NCBI RefSeq assembly: GCF_014649755.1
Contig: NZ_BMTQ01000004.1
Location: 248,001-312,000, forward strand
Length of the DNA: 64,000 nt
Source: Streptomyces litmocidini
Lineage (GTDB): Bacteria; Actinomycetota; Actinomycetes; Streptomycetales; Streptomycetaceae
Reading direction: 5' to 3'
Numbering within the stretch: position 1 is the first letter of the stretch; every line of letters starts with the position of its first letter. This document shows positions 1 to 9,886 of the stretch, piece by piece. The notes under the pieces are model-generated. The model worked only from the letters and a program-made list of their open reading frames with translations. It was not told where the DNA came from and did no database searches. The translations under genes were made by a program, and so were the position numbers.

Positions 1-1
1 C

Positions 2-796
2 TCGTACTATGCCGCCGGGGACGTCCAGCGGCGCCAGGGCCGCATGGAGGAGGCGGCCGCCTCGTACGCCCACGCCCACGAGCTGGGCCGGATCCCGCAG
101 CCGGGCCTCGCGCTGCTGCGCCTCGCCCAGGGCCGGCCCGAGGCCGCCGTGGCCGGCGTCGACCTGGCGCTCGTCTGCCGGAGCGGCCCCCGCCACGACC
201 TCCTCGGCCGGGCCCGACTGCTCGCCGCCCGCGCCGAGGTCGCCCTCGCCGTCCGCGACGTCCCCGGCGCGGCGGGCGCGGCGGCGGAACTGGAGGGGCT
301 GGCCGGGGACGCACCGCTGCTCCGGGCGATGGCCGACACCGCGCGGGGCGCGGTGGCCCTGGCGGAGGGCCGGCCGGAGCCCGCGCTGCGCCTGCTGCGC
401 CGGGCGCTCGCCGGCTGGCTGGAGCTGCGCGTGCCGTACGAGGCGGCGCGGGTACGGATGCTGCTCGCGGCGGCCGACCGGACGGTGGGCGACGAGGAGG
501 GGTCCCGTCTGGAGCTGGGCGCGGCGCGGGCGGTCTTCGAGCGGCTCGGCGCCGGGCCGGACGCCCGGCGGGCGGGCGCCCTGCTGACGCGACGCCGGCT
601 GCCGGGCGGGCTGACGGCCCGGGAGGCGGAGGTGCTGCGGCTGGTCGCCTCGGGCGGGACGAACGAGGAGATCGCGCGGGCGCTGGTGATCAGCGAGCAC
701 ACGGTGGCCCGGTACCTGAACAACGTCTTCGCGAAGCTGGGCGTCGGCTCCCGCGCGGCGGCCACGGCCTACGCGTACGCCCACGACCTGACCTGA
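2..796 (+). CDS. LuxR-family transcriptional regulator, C-terminal part (5' truncated by window edge)
   Basis: The reading frame is open from the first bases, so the true start lies outside the window. The visible part has two regions. The first is an Ala/Leu/Arg-rich, TPR-like helical region of about 190 residues, of the kind found in large ATP-dependent LuxR (LAL) regulators. The second is a C-terminal LuxR/GerE helix-turn-helix with the typical core LTAREAEVLRLVASG, then NEEIARALVISEHTVARYL and the FAKLGVGSR recognition segment. The protein therefore binds DNA and activates transcription. Its sensor or ATPase part cannot be seen, so ligand and targets are unknown. Nothing downstream on the same strand belongs to it. 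Confidence 0.85.
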   Translation, partial: SYYAAGDVQRRQGRMEEAAASYAHAHELGRIPQPGLALLRLAQGRPEAAVAGVDLALVCRSGPRHDLLGRARLLAARAEVALAVRDVPGAAGAAAELEGLAGDAPLLRAMADTARGAVALAEGRPEPALRLLRRALAGWLELRVPYEAARVRMLLAAADRTVGDEEGSRLELGAARAVFERLGAGPDARRAGALLTRRRLPGGLTAREAEVLRLVASGGTNEEIARALVISEHTVARYLNNVFAKLGVGSRAAATAYAYAHDLT

Positions 797-837
797 GGCG
801 CCCGCCGGGGCGGCGGTCCCGCCGAGACGGGCCGCCC

Positions 838-907
838 TTCGTGGCCCGGTCCCCGCGGGACTTCGTGCTCGGCCTCCACCGGACTTCGCGGCCCGGTCCC
901 CGCAGGA
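838..907. repeat. Short imperfect direct repeat downstream of the LuxR-type gene
   Basis: Two 23-bp copies (838-860 and 885-907) match at 21 of 23 positions, around the core GGCCCGGTCCCCGC. They lie in the gap between two genes that converge. No function is evident. The gap probably also holds the transcription end of the LuxR gene. Confidence 0.55.
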
Positions 908-934
908 CCTGCCGACGCCGCGCGCCGGCGCCGC

Positions 935-1786
935 TCACGTCCCCGAGGGCCGCGGCTGCTCCGGCGGGACCGAGCTCTCGGCGGCCGCCATCCACTGGTC
1001 CAGGTCGGCCTGGGTGAACTCCGTCCACGGGGGGATCCCGGGGAGCCGGCGGAGGAGGTCGTAGGCCTCGGGGATCCGGGCCCCTCGGAGGACCGGGCAG
1101 TGGCAGCCGGCGATGACCTCGGCGTCCAGGCGCTGGAAGTCGGTGACGACCGTCCCGAACTTCTGGTCGTCCACCAGGGCGGCCCAGGGGGAGACCAGCC
1201 TCCCGCCGAAGAACTGGCCGTCGCGGAACTCGTCCGGCGACAGCGCCGCCGTCTCGGGCAGGGGGGTCGGCACGTTCGTGGCGAAGGTGTCCACGGACCA
1301 CAGGACGCTGGTCTTCGAGTCGAAGAGGGCGCGGGTCGTGGGGTTGTCGTACAGGGGCGGCCGCTTGGCGACCAGGGTGCGGTCGCCCGCGTCGATCGTG
1401 TCGCCGTCGGTCATGAAGCGGCACCGGTTGATGGGGGTCTCCCACTCCTCGGCCATGCGGCCGACGGAGAACCACGTCGTCAGCAGGGTCGCGTTCGGGC
1501 ATTCCGCGAGGGCCGCCAGGAGGTTGCCGGCGTGGTCGCGGTCGTCGTGGGTGAGGAAGATCCACCGCACGTCCAGGGGATCCACGACGGACCGGACCGC
1601 CTCCAGCCACTGGGAGCGCACCGCGGGCGCCCCGGTGTCCACGAGGACCGGTTCGGTCCCCCGGATCACCATCGAGTTCATCGGGAAGTGGCCGACCGGT
1701 GGGGCCTCCAGCGCCCACGGGATGACGAACGTCTCCTCCGCGATCTCGTACGGCTGCAGAAGAGTGAAGCTCTCCGTGGTTGTCAT
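935..1786 (-). CDS. MBL-fold (flavodiiron/ODP-like) metallohydrolase
   Basis: This 283-residue protein has the metallo-beta-lactamase fold. The metal motif is THDDRDHAGN near residue 80 (H-x-D-x-D-H, as in the oxygen-binding diiron ODP domains of flavodiiron proteins, rather than the usual HxHxDH). A likely bridging Asp lies in WSVDTF, and a late His in AGCHCPVL. No flavodoxin domain follows, so it is a stand-alone ODP-like protein. Such proteins may bind a di-iron centre and react with O2, NO or peroxide, or may act as hydrolases. The start follows AGGGAG and fits. It is transcribed alone. The family assignment is solid, but the substrate is unknown. Confidence 0.8.
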   Translation of the reverse strand: MTTTESFTLLQPYEIAEETFVIPWALEAPPVGHFPMNSMVIRGTEPVLVDTGAPAVRSQWLEAVRSVVDPLDVRWIFLTHDDRDHAGNLLAALAECPNATLLTTWFSVGRMAEEWETPINRCRFMTDGDTIDAGDRTLVAKRPPLYDNPTTRALFDSKTSVLWSVDTFATNVPTPLPETAALSPDEFRDGQFFGGRLVSPWAALVDDQKFGTVVTDFQRLDAEVIAGCHCPVLRGARIPEAYDLLRRLPGIPPWTEFTQADLDQWMAAAESSVPPEQPRPSGT

Positions 1787-1918
1787 CGCTGCTCTCCCTG
1801 GGGCGGAGTCGCCGCGGCGCTCATGTATCCAGTGCAGTCCCGTGCCGGAGCGTCGTCAAACGCAGGACGCGCGGCGGAGGCCCGTACGGGGCGGGCGGAG
1901 GGCGGCGGCCCCCGGGGT

Positions 1919-2578
1919 CTAGGGGACGGTGCGGGCCGAGGCCAGCAGGCGGACGGTGTCCTCGGGGGCGAGCGCGAGGGCGTTGCCGACGGTTCCGAGG
2001 ACCTCCGTCTCCGCGGGGGCGTAGGGCCCGTCCGCGAGGGCGATCCGGGCGGCCTGGAGCAGGATCGACTCGCGCCCGGCGGGTGCCAGGTGCGGGGTGA
2101 GCGGCTCCAGCGCCTCGTGGAGCTCGATCGACAGGAGCGTCCCCTCGGGGTTCACCTCGGGCATGAAACGTCCGGTGTCGGCCTCCAGCGCCTCGACGAG
2201 GTCGACGAGCTGGACGGCCGTGCACTCGGCGAAGCCCGCGGACCGGACGGCGGTGACGGCCCGGTCCAGGACCTCGCGGGATTCGGTGCCGCCGGCCGCG
2301 AGGACGGCGAGGGCGACGGTGTGCACGGCGTCGCGCAGCATCGCGGAGAAACGGCTCGTCGTGGGGTGGTCGAGCACCTCCGTACCGAAGCGCGTGTGGC
2401 AGGCCGCGCACTCGACGACGGGGCCGGTACAGCCGCGGGGCAGGACGGGGACGCCCAGGACGGCGAACCTGCGGCGGCCGGTGCGCCGCCGGTAGTTGCG
2501 GTCGCCCCCGCACTCCTCGCAGAAGAACTCGCCGTCTCCGACGGTGTTCCATGAGGTGCGGATCCCGCAGACGGTCAC
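1919..2578 (-). CDS. Zinc-ribbon plus TerB-like domain protein
   Basis: The protein is about 219 residues. It opens with a treble-clef or zinc-ribbon region holding two CxxC pairs (FFCEECGGD and VECAACHTRF), followed by an all-helical TerB/DjlA-like region. TerB-like domains occur in tellurite-resistance and stress proteins, but their biochemical role is not settled. I chose the GTG that begins VTVCGIRTSW because the conserved sequence starts there. The frame is open further upstream, and a GAGGAGG sequence about 30 bases upstream could serve an earlier GTG. It is a single-gene unit, and the next gene upstream (leuA) is more than 400 bp away. Confidence 0.7.
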   Translation of the reverse strand: MTVCGIRTSWNTVGDGEFFCEECGGDRNYRRRTGRRRFAVLGVPVLPRGCTGPVVECAACHTRFGTEVLDHPTTSRFSAMLRDAVHTVALAVLAAGGTESREVLDRAVTAVRSAGFAECTAVQLVDLVEALEADTGRFMPEVNPEGTLLSIELHEALEPLTPHLAPAGRESILLQAARIALADGPYAPAETEVLGTVGNALALAPEDTVRLLASARTVP

Positions 2579-2725
2579 CTTCCCACCACGTGAATTCCGG
2601 GCAGACCGCACACGCACCTCCTCAACGGCCCGGCTGCACTGCCGGCGTTGGCGTGATGTTAGCCACATCCTTGATGTGGCGTCAGCACCCCGTCAGGACT
2701 TCGCCGTGGAGATGGCCGAGACACG

Positions 2726-2980
2726 TCACCGGTCCGGGAGGCCTCCGGAGGCGGGGCGGCGGCGCTTCGCAGAGGCCAGGAAGCCCCCGCCGACGGCGTC
2801 GGCGGGGGCCACGGCGGCGGCGATCCTCCCGGGTCCGACGGCCGAACCGGTCGTGGCGAGATCACCCTCCGGGGTGGCGGACGGGGCCGGGGCCGGCGCG
2901 GTGGTGGAGGCGGCGGGGGTCCAGGTGGAGGGCGGGGCCCCAGGCGGGCCGGCGACCGCGACGCGGCCCACGCGTGCCAC
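2726..2980 (-). pseudogene. Possible remnant of an LAXTG-anchored surface protein downstream of leuA
   Basis: This stretch fills most of the 450-bp gap between the TerB-like gene and leuA. Its minus-strand frame, the same frame as leuA, reads a Pro/Ala/Thr-rich segment, then LATTGS, an Ala/Gly-rich segment and AKRRR. That is the order of a sortase signal (LAXTG, hydrophobic stretch, basic tail). It has no signal peptide, no convincing start (only a GTG inside the leuA terminator) and a weak hydrophobic segment. A perfect hairpin overlaps the putative anchor. It may be a decayed 3' end, or chance coding in GC-rich DNA. Confidence 0.3.
2783..2809. terminator. GC-rich perfect hairpin (12-bp arms, 3-nt loop)
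   Basis: GCCCCCGCCGAC and its exact complement are separated by GGC. The hairpin lies between leuA and the TerB-like gene, and could act as a second transcription stop for leuA. There is no T-tract. Confidence 0.45.
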
Positions 2981-3018
2981 TGCCCCGCACCCTCCGGGAG
3001 GAAGGGTGCGGGGCAGTG
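2978..3018 (-). terminator. leuA transcription terminator
   Basis: A perfect 16-bp inverted repeat (arm CACTGCCCCGCACCCT, 9-nt loop) begins 11 bp after the leuA stop codon. Strong GC hairpins without a long T-tract are the usual terminators in Streptomyces. Confidence 0.8.
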
Positions 3019-3028
3019 GACGCCGGGG

Positions 3029-4926
<1,898 letters not shown>

Positions 4927-5085
4927 GATGTGCGTCACCATAGCCCAGGTCCGTGGAAGGCGGACGTCCTGTTTCAGTATGCGGGACGGCCGCCACGTCA
5001 AGGGCGAAAGGTGACTCATCACTCCATTTCGCCAATCCTCGTCTCACCCCGTGACAGCGACATCACACAGTGCCACATTCGAGGA

Positions 5086-6132
5086 ATGAACCAGCACTCG
5101 CCCGCCTTCTGCACGATCGTCCCGCCGCACGTCCTGGAGCGGCTCGCCGAATCCGACGACCCGGCGATCTCCGAGGCCGCCCGGCGCACGCTCCTGGTGG
5201 ACGCGACGCAGCGCACGGCGCGCGCACAGGGTCCGGCCGCCCCCGCGGACGCCGGGCCCTCCGACAGGCCGAGGCGCACCGTCCACGACGCGGGGAACCG
5301 CACGGAGCTGCCCGGCGACCGGGTGCGCGGCGAGGGGGACGCCGCGGTGCGGGACGCCACCGTGAACCGCGCCTACGCCGGCCTCGGCGCCACCTTCGAC
5401 CTCTTCGCGAAGGTCTACGGCCACCACTCGATCGACGGCGCGGGCATGCCGCTCCTCGCGAGCGTCCACTTCGACGAGAAGTACGACAACGCCTTCTGGA
5501 ACGGCGAGCAGATGGTGTTCGGCGACGGTGACGGCGAGCTGTTCCTCGACTTCACGCTCCCCGTCGACGTCATCGGCCACGAGCTGGCGCACGGCTTCAC
5601 CCAGCACACCGCCGACCTCGCCTACTACGGCCAGTCCGGGGCGCTCAACGAGTCGGTCTCCGACGTCTTCGGCTCCCTCGTGAAGCAGTACGCGCTGGGC
5701 CAGACCGCCGCCCAGGCCGACTGGCTGATCGGCGCCGGGCTCCTCGGCCCCGCCGTCGACAACGGCGTCGCGCTGCGCTCCATGAAGGAGCCCGGCACGG
5801 CCTACGACGACGACGTCCTCGGCAAGGACCCGCAGCCGGCCACCATGGCCGACTACGTGCGCACCAGCTCCGACAACGGCGGCGTGCACATCAACTCCGG
5901 CATTCCCAACCACGCCTTCTACCTGCTGGCCGTCGAACTCGGCGGGAACGCCTGGGAGCGGGCCGGACAGATCTGGTACGACGTGATGACCGGCGGCACG
6001 CTGACCGGGGAGGCCCGCTTCTCGGAGTTCGCGCGGGCCACCGTGGCGGCGGCGAAGGCGCGGTACGGCGACGGGGAGGAGATGCAGGCCGTCCTGAAGG
6101 CCTGGACCGCGGTGGGGGTGCCCGCCGAGTGA
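5086..6132 (+). CDS. Protealysin-like M4 metallopeptidase
   Basis: This 348-residue thermolysin-family zinc protease has HELAHGFTQH (HExxH) and, about 20 residues on, the ALNESVSDVFG glutamate motif. The catalytic His region GGVHINSGIPNHAFY lies nearer the C terminus. It has no signal peptide. The short N-terminal propeptide begins with CTIVPPHVLERLAE, the PPxxLE type of protealysin-like enzymes, in place of a long FTP-type propeptide. The ATG behind GAGGA was chosen. Ten codons of upstream open frame would also be possible but would lack this motif at the N terminus. The next gene, 20 bp downstream, encodes an emfourin-type inhibitor, so the pair probably forms a protease/inhibitor operon. 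Confidence 0.92.
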   Translation: MNQHSPAFCTIVPPHVLERLAESDDPAISEAARRTLLVDATQRTARAQGPAAPADAGPSDRPRRTVHDAGNRTELPGDRVRGEGDAAVRDATVNRAYAGLGATFDLFAKVYGHHSIDGAGMPLLASVHFDEKYDNAFWNGEQMVFGDGDGELFLDFTLPVDVIGHELAHGFTQHTADLAYYGQSGALNESVSDVFGSLVKQYALGQTAAQADWLIGAGLLGPAVDNGVALRSMKEPGTAYDDDVLGKDPQPATMADYVRTSSDNGGVHINSGIPNHAFYLLAVELGGNAWERAGQIWYDVMTGGTLTGEARFSEFARATVAAAKARYGDGEEMQAVLKAWTAVGVPAE

Positions 6133-6152
6133 CCGGCTGGTAGACAGGGCCC

Positions 6153-6407
6153 ATGCGGATTCGAGTGCGACGCACGGGCGGTTTCGCGGGCATCGAGCGG
6201 TCGGCGGAGGTGGAGGCCTCGGGACCCGAGTGGGAGTCCCTCACCGCCGCCGCCCTCGCGGACGGCGACGACGGCGGCGGCCGGGGCGTGCCGGACGGCT
6301 TCTCGTACGAGATCACCGTCGACGGCCGCACGGCCCACTGCCGCGACCCGCACCTCACGGACGCCCAGAGGACTCTCGTCACGAGGGTCCTCAAGGAGGG
6401 GGCCTAA
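6153..6407 (+). CDS. Emfourin-like inhibitor of the neighbouring M4 protease
   Basis: This is an 84-residue cytosolic protein starting MRIRVRRTGGFAGIERSAEV. The RxGGFAG segment is the mark of emfourin (M4in), the tight-binding protein inhibitor encoded beside protealysin-like proteases in proteobacteria and actinobacteria. It would hold the adjacent protease inactive in the cell. It follows the protease by 20 bp on the same strand, so co-transcription is very likely. Its end overlaps the end of the convergent terD-family gene by 4 bp. Identification rests on motif plus neighbour. The inhibition itself is inferred from the family. Confidence 0.85.
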   Translation: MRIRVRRTGGFAGIERSAEVEASGPEWESLTAAALADGDDGGGRGVPDGFSYEITVDGRTAHCRDPHLTDAQRTLVTRVLKEGA

Positions 6408-7840
6408 CGGGCGGCGCGGCGCCAGAACCTGTTCTCCTTCGGCGGCCTGACCTTCAGGGACCAGTCGCCCTCGGCACTGCGGACCTGCACGAGCAGGGGC
6501 CCCTCGGGCAGCGGCCGCGCGTCCCTGGGGAGCCTGCTCGCCACGTTGGCGAGCAGGTGGTCGCGGCCGCCCGGCTCATGGCCCTGCACATGGAAGTACG
6601 CGTGGCCGAACTTCGTGTGGAGCCGGGAGGAGAGCAGACCGGCGGGGCCGGTGTGCAGCAGCACGTCGGCGCCCCTCCCCCGGGCGTCGCGGCCGAGCTC
6701 CTCCACGGTGCTCACCGGACGGACGGCGATCGTCCACTCGCTGCCGTGGGCGTTCACGCGCAGGCGCAGCGGGTTCCGGCCGTCGTGCCGCAGCAGCCCA
6801 CGGCCCTCGTGGTCCTCCAGGGTCGTGTTCGCGAGCAGGACGTCGGCCTTGCCGTGCTCGTCGAGGCTGTCCACTCCGAAGTAGCCGTCGCCCTTCCGGG
6901 CGGAGTCGACCAGGACGTAGCCGGCCGGGATCGGCACGTCGACGGTGAGGGTCCCGGCGCCCCTGCCGCTGCGGACGAACTCCGGGAAGTCCTCGCCGAA
7001 CAGATCGACGTCCGACTGCGGGCCGACCCGCGCGGGGCGCCGCACGGGGACCTGTGCCGGGATCCGTGCGGGGGCGGCCTCGGCCTCCCGGACCTTGGCC
7101 AGGAGCTCCTCGGGGATGGCCTCCGGCAGTGCGCCGACGGCGGACTCGTCGTCCGGGGCGGGCTCGTCGTCGGAGGCGGCCTCGGCCTCCCGGACCTTGG
7201 CCAGGAGCTCCTCGGGGATGGCCTCCGGCAGTGCGCCGACGGCGGACTCGTCGTCCGGGGCGGGCTCGTCGTCGGAGGCGGGCTCGTCGTCCGGGGCGGG
7301 CTCCGGGTCCCCGCCCACGACGCCGTAGTCCTCGGCGAGGCCGACGAGACCGGAGTCGTAGCCCTGGCCCACGGCACGGAACTTCCACCCGCCGTCGCGC
7401 CGGTAGAACTCGCCGAGGACGAACGCCGTCTCGGTGCTCGCGTCGTCGACCTCGTACAGCGCCAGCTGCTCGCCCGTGGTCGCGCTGATCGTCCGGATGT
7501 GCAGGCCGGGCACCCGGCCGAACGTCCCCCCGTCGACGGAGGCGGTGATCACGATGCGCTGGACGGCGGGCTCGACGCGCTCGGTGTCGATCTCCAGCCA
7601 GTCGGCGACCCGCTGGTCCTCGTCCCGCACCCGCCCGGTCAGGCGCACCGCGCCGGACGCGTGCGTGAGCTGGTTGTAGAAGACCAGGTCGCCGTCGCCC
7701 CTGACCCGGCCGGAGGCGTCCAGGAGCAGTGCGGAGGCCTCCACCTCCGGCACCCCCTCGCCGGCGGCCCGCCGGACGACCGCGATCCGCCACGCCTGCC
7801 CGGGGACAGGCAGGTTTCCCCCCTTGACGATCTCTGTCAC
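6404..7840 (-). CDS. TerD-family protein with two TerD-like domains and a duplicated acidic linker
   Basis: This 478-residue cytosolic protein has an N-terminal TerD domain (about 1-170), containing LVFYNQ and the WLEIDTERV-to-GEFYRRDGGWKFRAVGQGY segment with TerD-type calcium-binding character. Then comes an Asp/Glu/Pro-rich linker, and a C-terminal beta-rich domain from about 270 with ADVLL and WSLKVRPPKENRFWRRAAR. TerD proteins are linked to tellurite and stress resistance and bind calcium. The linker carries a 34-residue unit (core AVGALPEAIPEELLAKVREAE) present twice in tandem. The start is GTG with no clear ribosome site. It converges on the emfourin gene. Confidence 0.85.
   Translation of the reverse strand: MTEIVKGGNLPVPGQAWRIAVVRRAAGEGVPEVEASALLLDASGRVRGDGDLVFYNQLTHASGAVRLTGRVRDEDQRVADWLEIDTERVEPAVQRIVITASVDGGTFGRVPGLHIRTISATTGEQLALYEVDDASTETAFVLGEFYRRDGGWKFRAVGQGYDSGLVGLAEDYGVVGGDPEPAPDDEPASDDEPAPDDESAVGALPEAIPEELLAKVREAEAASDDEPAPDDESAVGALPEAIPEELLAKVREAEAAPARIPAQVPVRRPARVGPQSDVDLFGEDFPEFVRSGRGAGTLTVDVPIPAGYVLVDSARKGDGYFGVDSLDEHGKADVLLANTTLEDHEGRGLLRHDGRNPLRLRVNAHGSEWTIAVRPVSTVEELGRDARGRGADVLLHTGPAGLLSSRLHTKFGHAYFHVQGHEPGGRDHLLANVASRLPRDARPLPEGPLLVQVRSAEGDWSLKVRPPKENRFWRRAAR
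7075..7278. repeat. 102-bp tandem duplication inside the terD-family gene
   Basis: Two adjacent copies of a 102-bp unit (34 codons, so in frame) differ only at the edges. The unit encodes an acidic DDEPAPDDES stretch plus PEAIPEELLAKVREAE. Near-perfect DNA identity points to a recent duplication, or to homogenisation. Copy number is likely to vary between strains. Confidence 0.85.
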
Positions 7841-7873
7841 GGCGCCATGCTGGCACGCCGCCGGGGGGCCTGC

Positions 7874-8815
7874 CTAGAAGCCCAGCTTCCGCAGCTGCTT
7901 CGGATCCCGCTGCCAGTCCTTCGCGACCTTCACGTGCAGGTCGAGGAAGACCGGGGTGCCGAGGAGCGCCTCGATGTGCTTGCGGGACTTCATGCCGACC
8001 TCCTTGAGGCGGCTGCCCTTGGGGCCGATGATGATGCCCTTCTGGCTGGGGCGCTCGATGTACACGTTCGCGTGGATGTCGAGGAGCGGCCGGTCGGCCG
8101 GGCGGTTCTCGCGCGGGATCATCTCCTCGACGACCACCGCGATCGAGTGCGGCAGCTCGTCCCGTACGCCTTCGAGCGCTGCCTCGCGGATCAGTTCCGC
8201 GACCATGACCTGCTCCGGCTCGTCCGTGAGGTCGCCCTCCGGGTAGAGCGGCGGGGACTCCGGCAGGAGCGGGACGAGCAGGTCGGCGACGAGCTGGACC
8301 TGCTTGTCGCCGACGGCCGAGACCGGGACGATCTCCTGCCATTCGAAGCCGAGCTCCTTGCCGAGCTGGTCGATCGCGATGAGCTGCTCGGCGAGCGTCT
8401 TGGAGTCGACCAGGTCGGTCTTGGTGATGATCGCGACCTTCGGGGTCTTCTTGATCCCGGCGAGTTCCTTGGCGATGAAGCGGTCGCCGGGGCCGAGCTT
8501 CTGGTCGGCGGGCAGGCAGAAGCCGATGACGTCGACCTCGGCCCAGGTGGTGCGCACGACGTCGTTGAGCCGCTCGCCGAGGAGGGTGCGCGGCTTGTGG
8601 AGGCCGGGGGTGTCGACCAGGATCAGCTGCGCGTCCGGGCGGTGCACGATGCCGCGGACGGTGTGCCGGGTGGTCTGCGGCCGGTTCGAGGTGATGGCCA
8701 CCTTCTGGCCGACCAGAGCGTTCGTGAGGGTGGACTTGCCCGCGTTGGGGCGGCCGACGAAGCAGGCGAAGCCGGCCCGGTGGACGGCTTCGGTTTCTTG
8801 GTTGCGAGCGCTCAT
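7874..8815 (-). CDS. era: GTPase Era
   Basis: Era binds the 3' end of 16S rRNA and assists 30S maturation. The GTPase motifs are GRPNAGKST (G1), DTPGL (G3) and TKTD (G4). A C-terminal KH domain carries IIIGPKGSRLKE, followed by a tail ending LRKLGF. Two ATGs lie three codons apart. The second is chosen because the GGGGA ribosome site is about 9 bases from it and only 2 from the first. In most actinobacteria era follows phoH, ybeY, corC and a CDA-like gene directly. Here foreign-looking cassettes separate them. Confidence 0.95.
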   Translation of the reverse strand: MSARNQETEAVHRAGFACFVGRPNAGKSTLTNALVGQKVAITSNRPQTTRHTVRGIVHRPDAQLILVDTPGLHKPRTLLGERLNDVVRTTWAEVDVIGFCLPADQKLGPGDRFIAKELAGIKKTPKVAIITKTDLVDSKTLAEQLIAIDQLGKELGFEWQEIVPVSAVGDKQVQLVADLLVPLLPESPPLYPEGDLTDEPEQVMVAELIREAALEGVRDELPHSIAVVVEEMIPRENRPADRPLLDIHANVYIERPSQKGIIIGPKGSRLKEVGMKSRKHIEALLGTPVFLDLHVKVAKDWQRDPKQLRKLGF

Positions 8816-8845
8816 GGGGGCCATTGTCCCCGATGAGCGCGCCCG

Positions 8846-9814
8846 TCACGCACCCAGTGCCCGGCGGCGCCGTATCCGCAGGCCGCAGAACCCGGCCGCG
8901 CCGCCCACGACGAGGACCGCGGCGGCGAACCAGGGCAGCGCCAGGAAGGACACGGTGGCGGTCTCCTCCACGTCCTTCGCGGTGACGGTGAGGGTCACGT
9001 CGCCCCGGTCGAGCTGCGGGGAGCCGGTCCAGCGCTCGGTGAGCCGGATCTTCTGGTGGGGCAGCAGCTCGGCCGGCACTCCGGCCGGCTCGCGGTCGAG
9101 GAGGGTGCGGCCGAAGAGGCCCCGGGCCTTCAGGACGACCTTGGGGTCGAGGGTGACGTTGCCCCGGTTGTGCAGGGTGTACGAGACGAGGGCGCTGCTC
9201 GCGCGCGTGCCGGGGACCAGCGGCCGGTCCTGGTCGAGGGTGACGTCCTCGACGGCGAGGGCGGGGACGGTCGGCCCGTTGACCCGGAGGTAGACGCGGG
9301 CGCCGACCGCGCGCTGGACGCCGACGGCGACGGAGCCCTTCCCGCCCCGGGCGATCCGCTCGTCGAGGGCGACGAGGGCGCCGGGGTGGTCGCCGGGGTC
9401 GGCGTCGGCGGGGACGGTCAGGGTGTAGGGGACGGTGACGGCGGAGCGGGCCGGGACGGTGATCCGGGTCCGCTCGGGCTTGATCCAGGCTCCGGCGCCG
9501 GTCTGCTTCTCCTGCCGGGTGCGGACGGCGAAGCCGCCGTCCCGGTCGGTGTTGTGGGCGTCGGCGCCGTACAGCCGGAAGGTGAGCGGGGCGGACGTCT
9601 TGTTGGCCACGGTGACGCGGTCGGTGAGCGTGGTGCCGGGATCGGCGGAGAGGTAGAAGTACGGGCGGCCGCCGAGCCGGGAGGCGGCCGGGTAGACGGC
9701 CCACTCGCCGTTCTCGGCGGCCGTCGCCCGCGGGAGCGGGCCGAGGATCACGAGGGCGGCGCCACCGAGGACGCTCAGGACGCTCAGGAGGAGTACGTAC
9801 AGCTTGCGACGCAC
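8846..9814 (-). CDS. DUF916-like (WxL-interacting) membrane-anchored exported protein
   Basis: The protein has 322 residues. A signal peptide (hydrophobic core LYVLLLSVLSVLGGAALVIL, cleavage after about residue 33) leads to two Ig-like beta domains. The first holds YFYLSADPGTTLTDRVTVANK and PYTLTVPADADPGDHPGALVA, the style of the DUF916/WxLIP peptidoglycan-binding family. A membrane helix (PWFAAAVLVVGGAAGFCGL) and an arginine-rich tail end it, so it sits in the membrane with the beta domains outside. It is the last of three exported-protein genes, and its immediate upstream neighbour ends in a WxL-like domain. That matches WxL clusters of Gram-positives. Its function, anchoring or presenting WxL proteins, is inferred. 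Confidence 0.75.
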   Translation of the reverse strand: MRRKLYVLLLSVLSVLGGAALVILGPLPRATAAENGEWAVYPAASRLGGRPYFYLSADPGTTLTDRVTVANKTSAPLTFRLYGADAHNTDRDGGFAVRTRQEKQTGAGAWIKPERTRITVPARSAVTVPYTLTVPADADPGDHPGALVALDERIARGGKGSVAVGVQRAVGARVYLRVNGPTVPALAVEDVTLDQDRPLVPGTRASSALVSYTLHNRGNVTLDPKVVLKARGLFGRTLLDREPAGVPAELLPHQKIRLTERWTGSPQLDRGDVTLTVTAKDVEETATVSFLALPWFAAAVLVVGGAAGFCGLRIRRRRALGA

Positions 9815-9850
9815 GGTGCGGCCCCCCGGGGGTGCGGATCGGAGCGGGGA

Positions 9851-9879
9851 GCGGGCCGGCCGGGTGCGCGCCGGCCCGC
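9851..9879 (-). terminator. Hairpin after the WxL-like gene
   Basis: A perfect 10-bp inverted repeat (GCGGGCCGGC, 9-nt loop) lies 8 bp downstream of the WxL-like gene stop and before the DUF916-like gene. It may only partly stop transcription into the next gene. Confidence 0.6.
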
Positions 9880-9886
9880 GGGACGG

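Noticed and set aside
6576..9704. Open frame of about 1040 codons on the minus strand
   Set aside because: It spans terD, era and the DUF916-like gene in another frame, is mostly Arg/Pro/Gly, and has no ribosome site. It is a GC-bias shadow.
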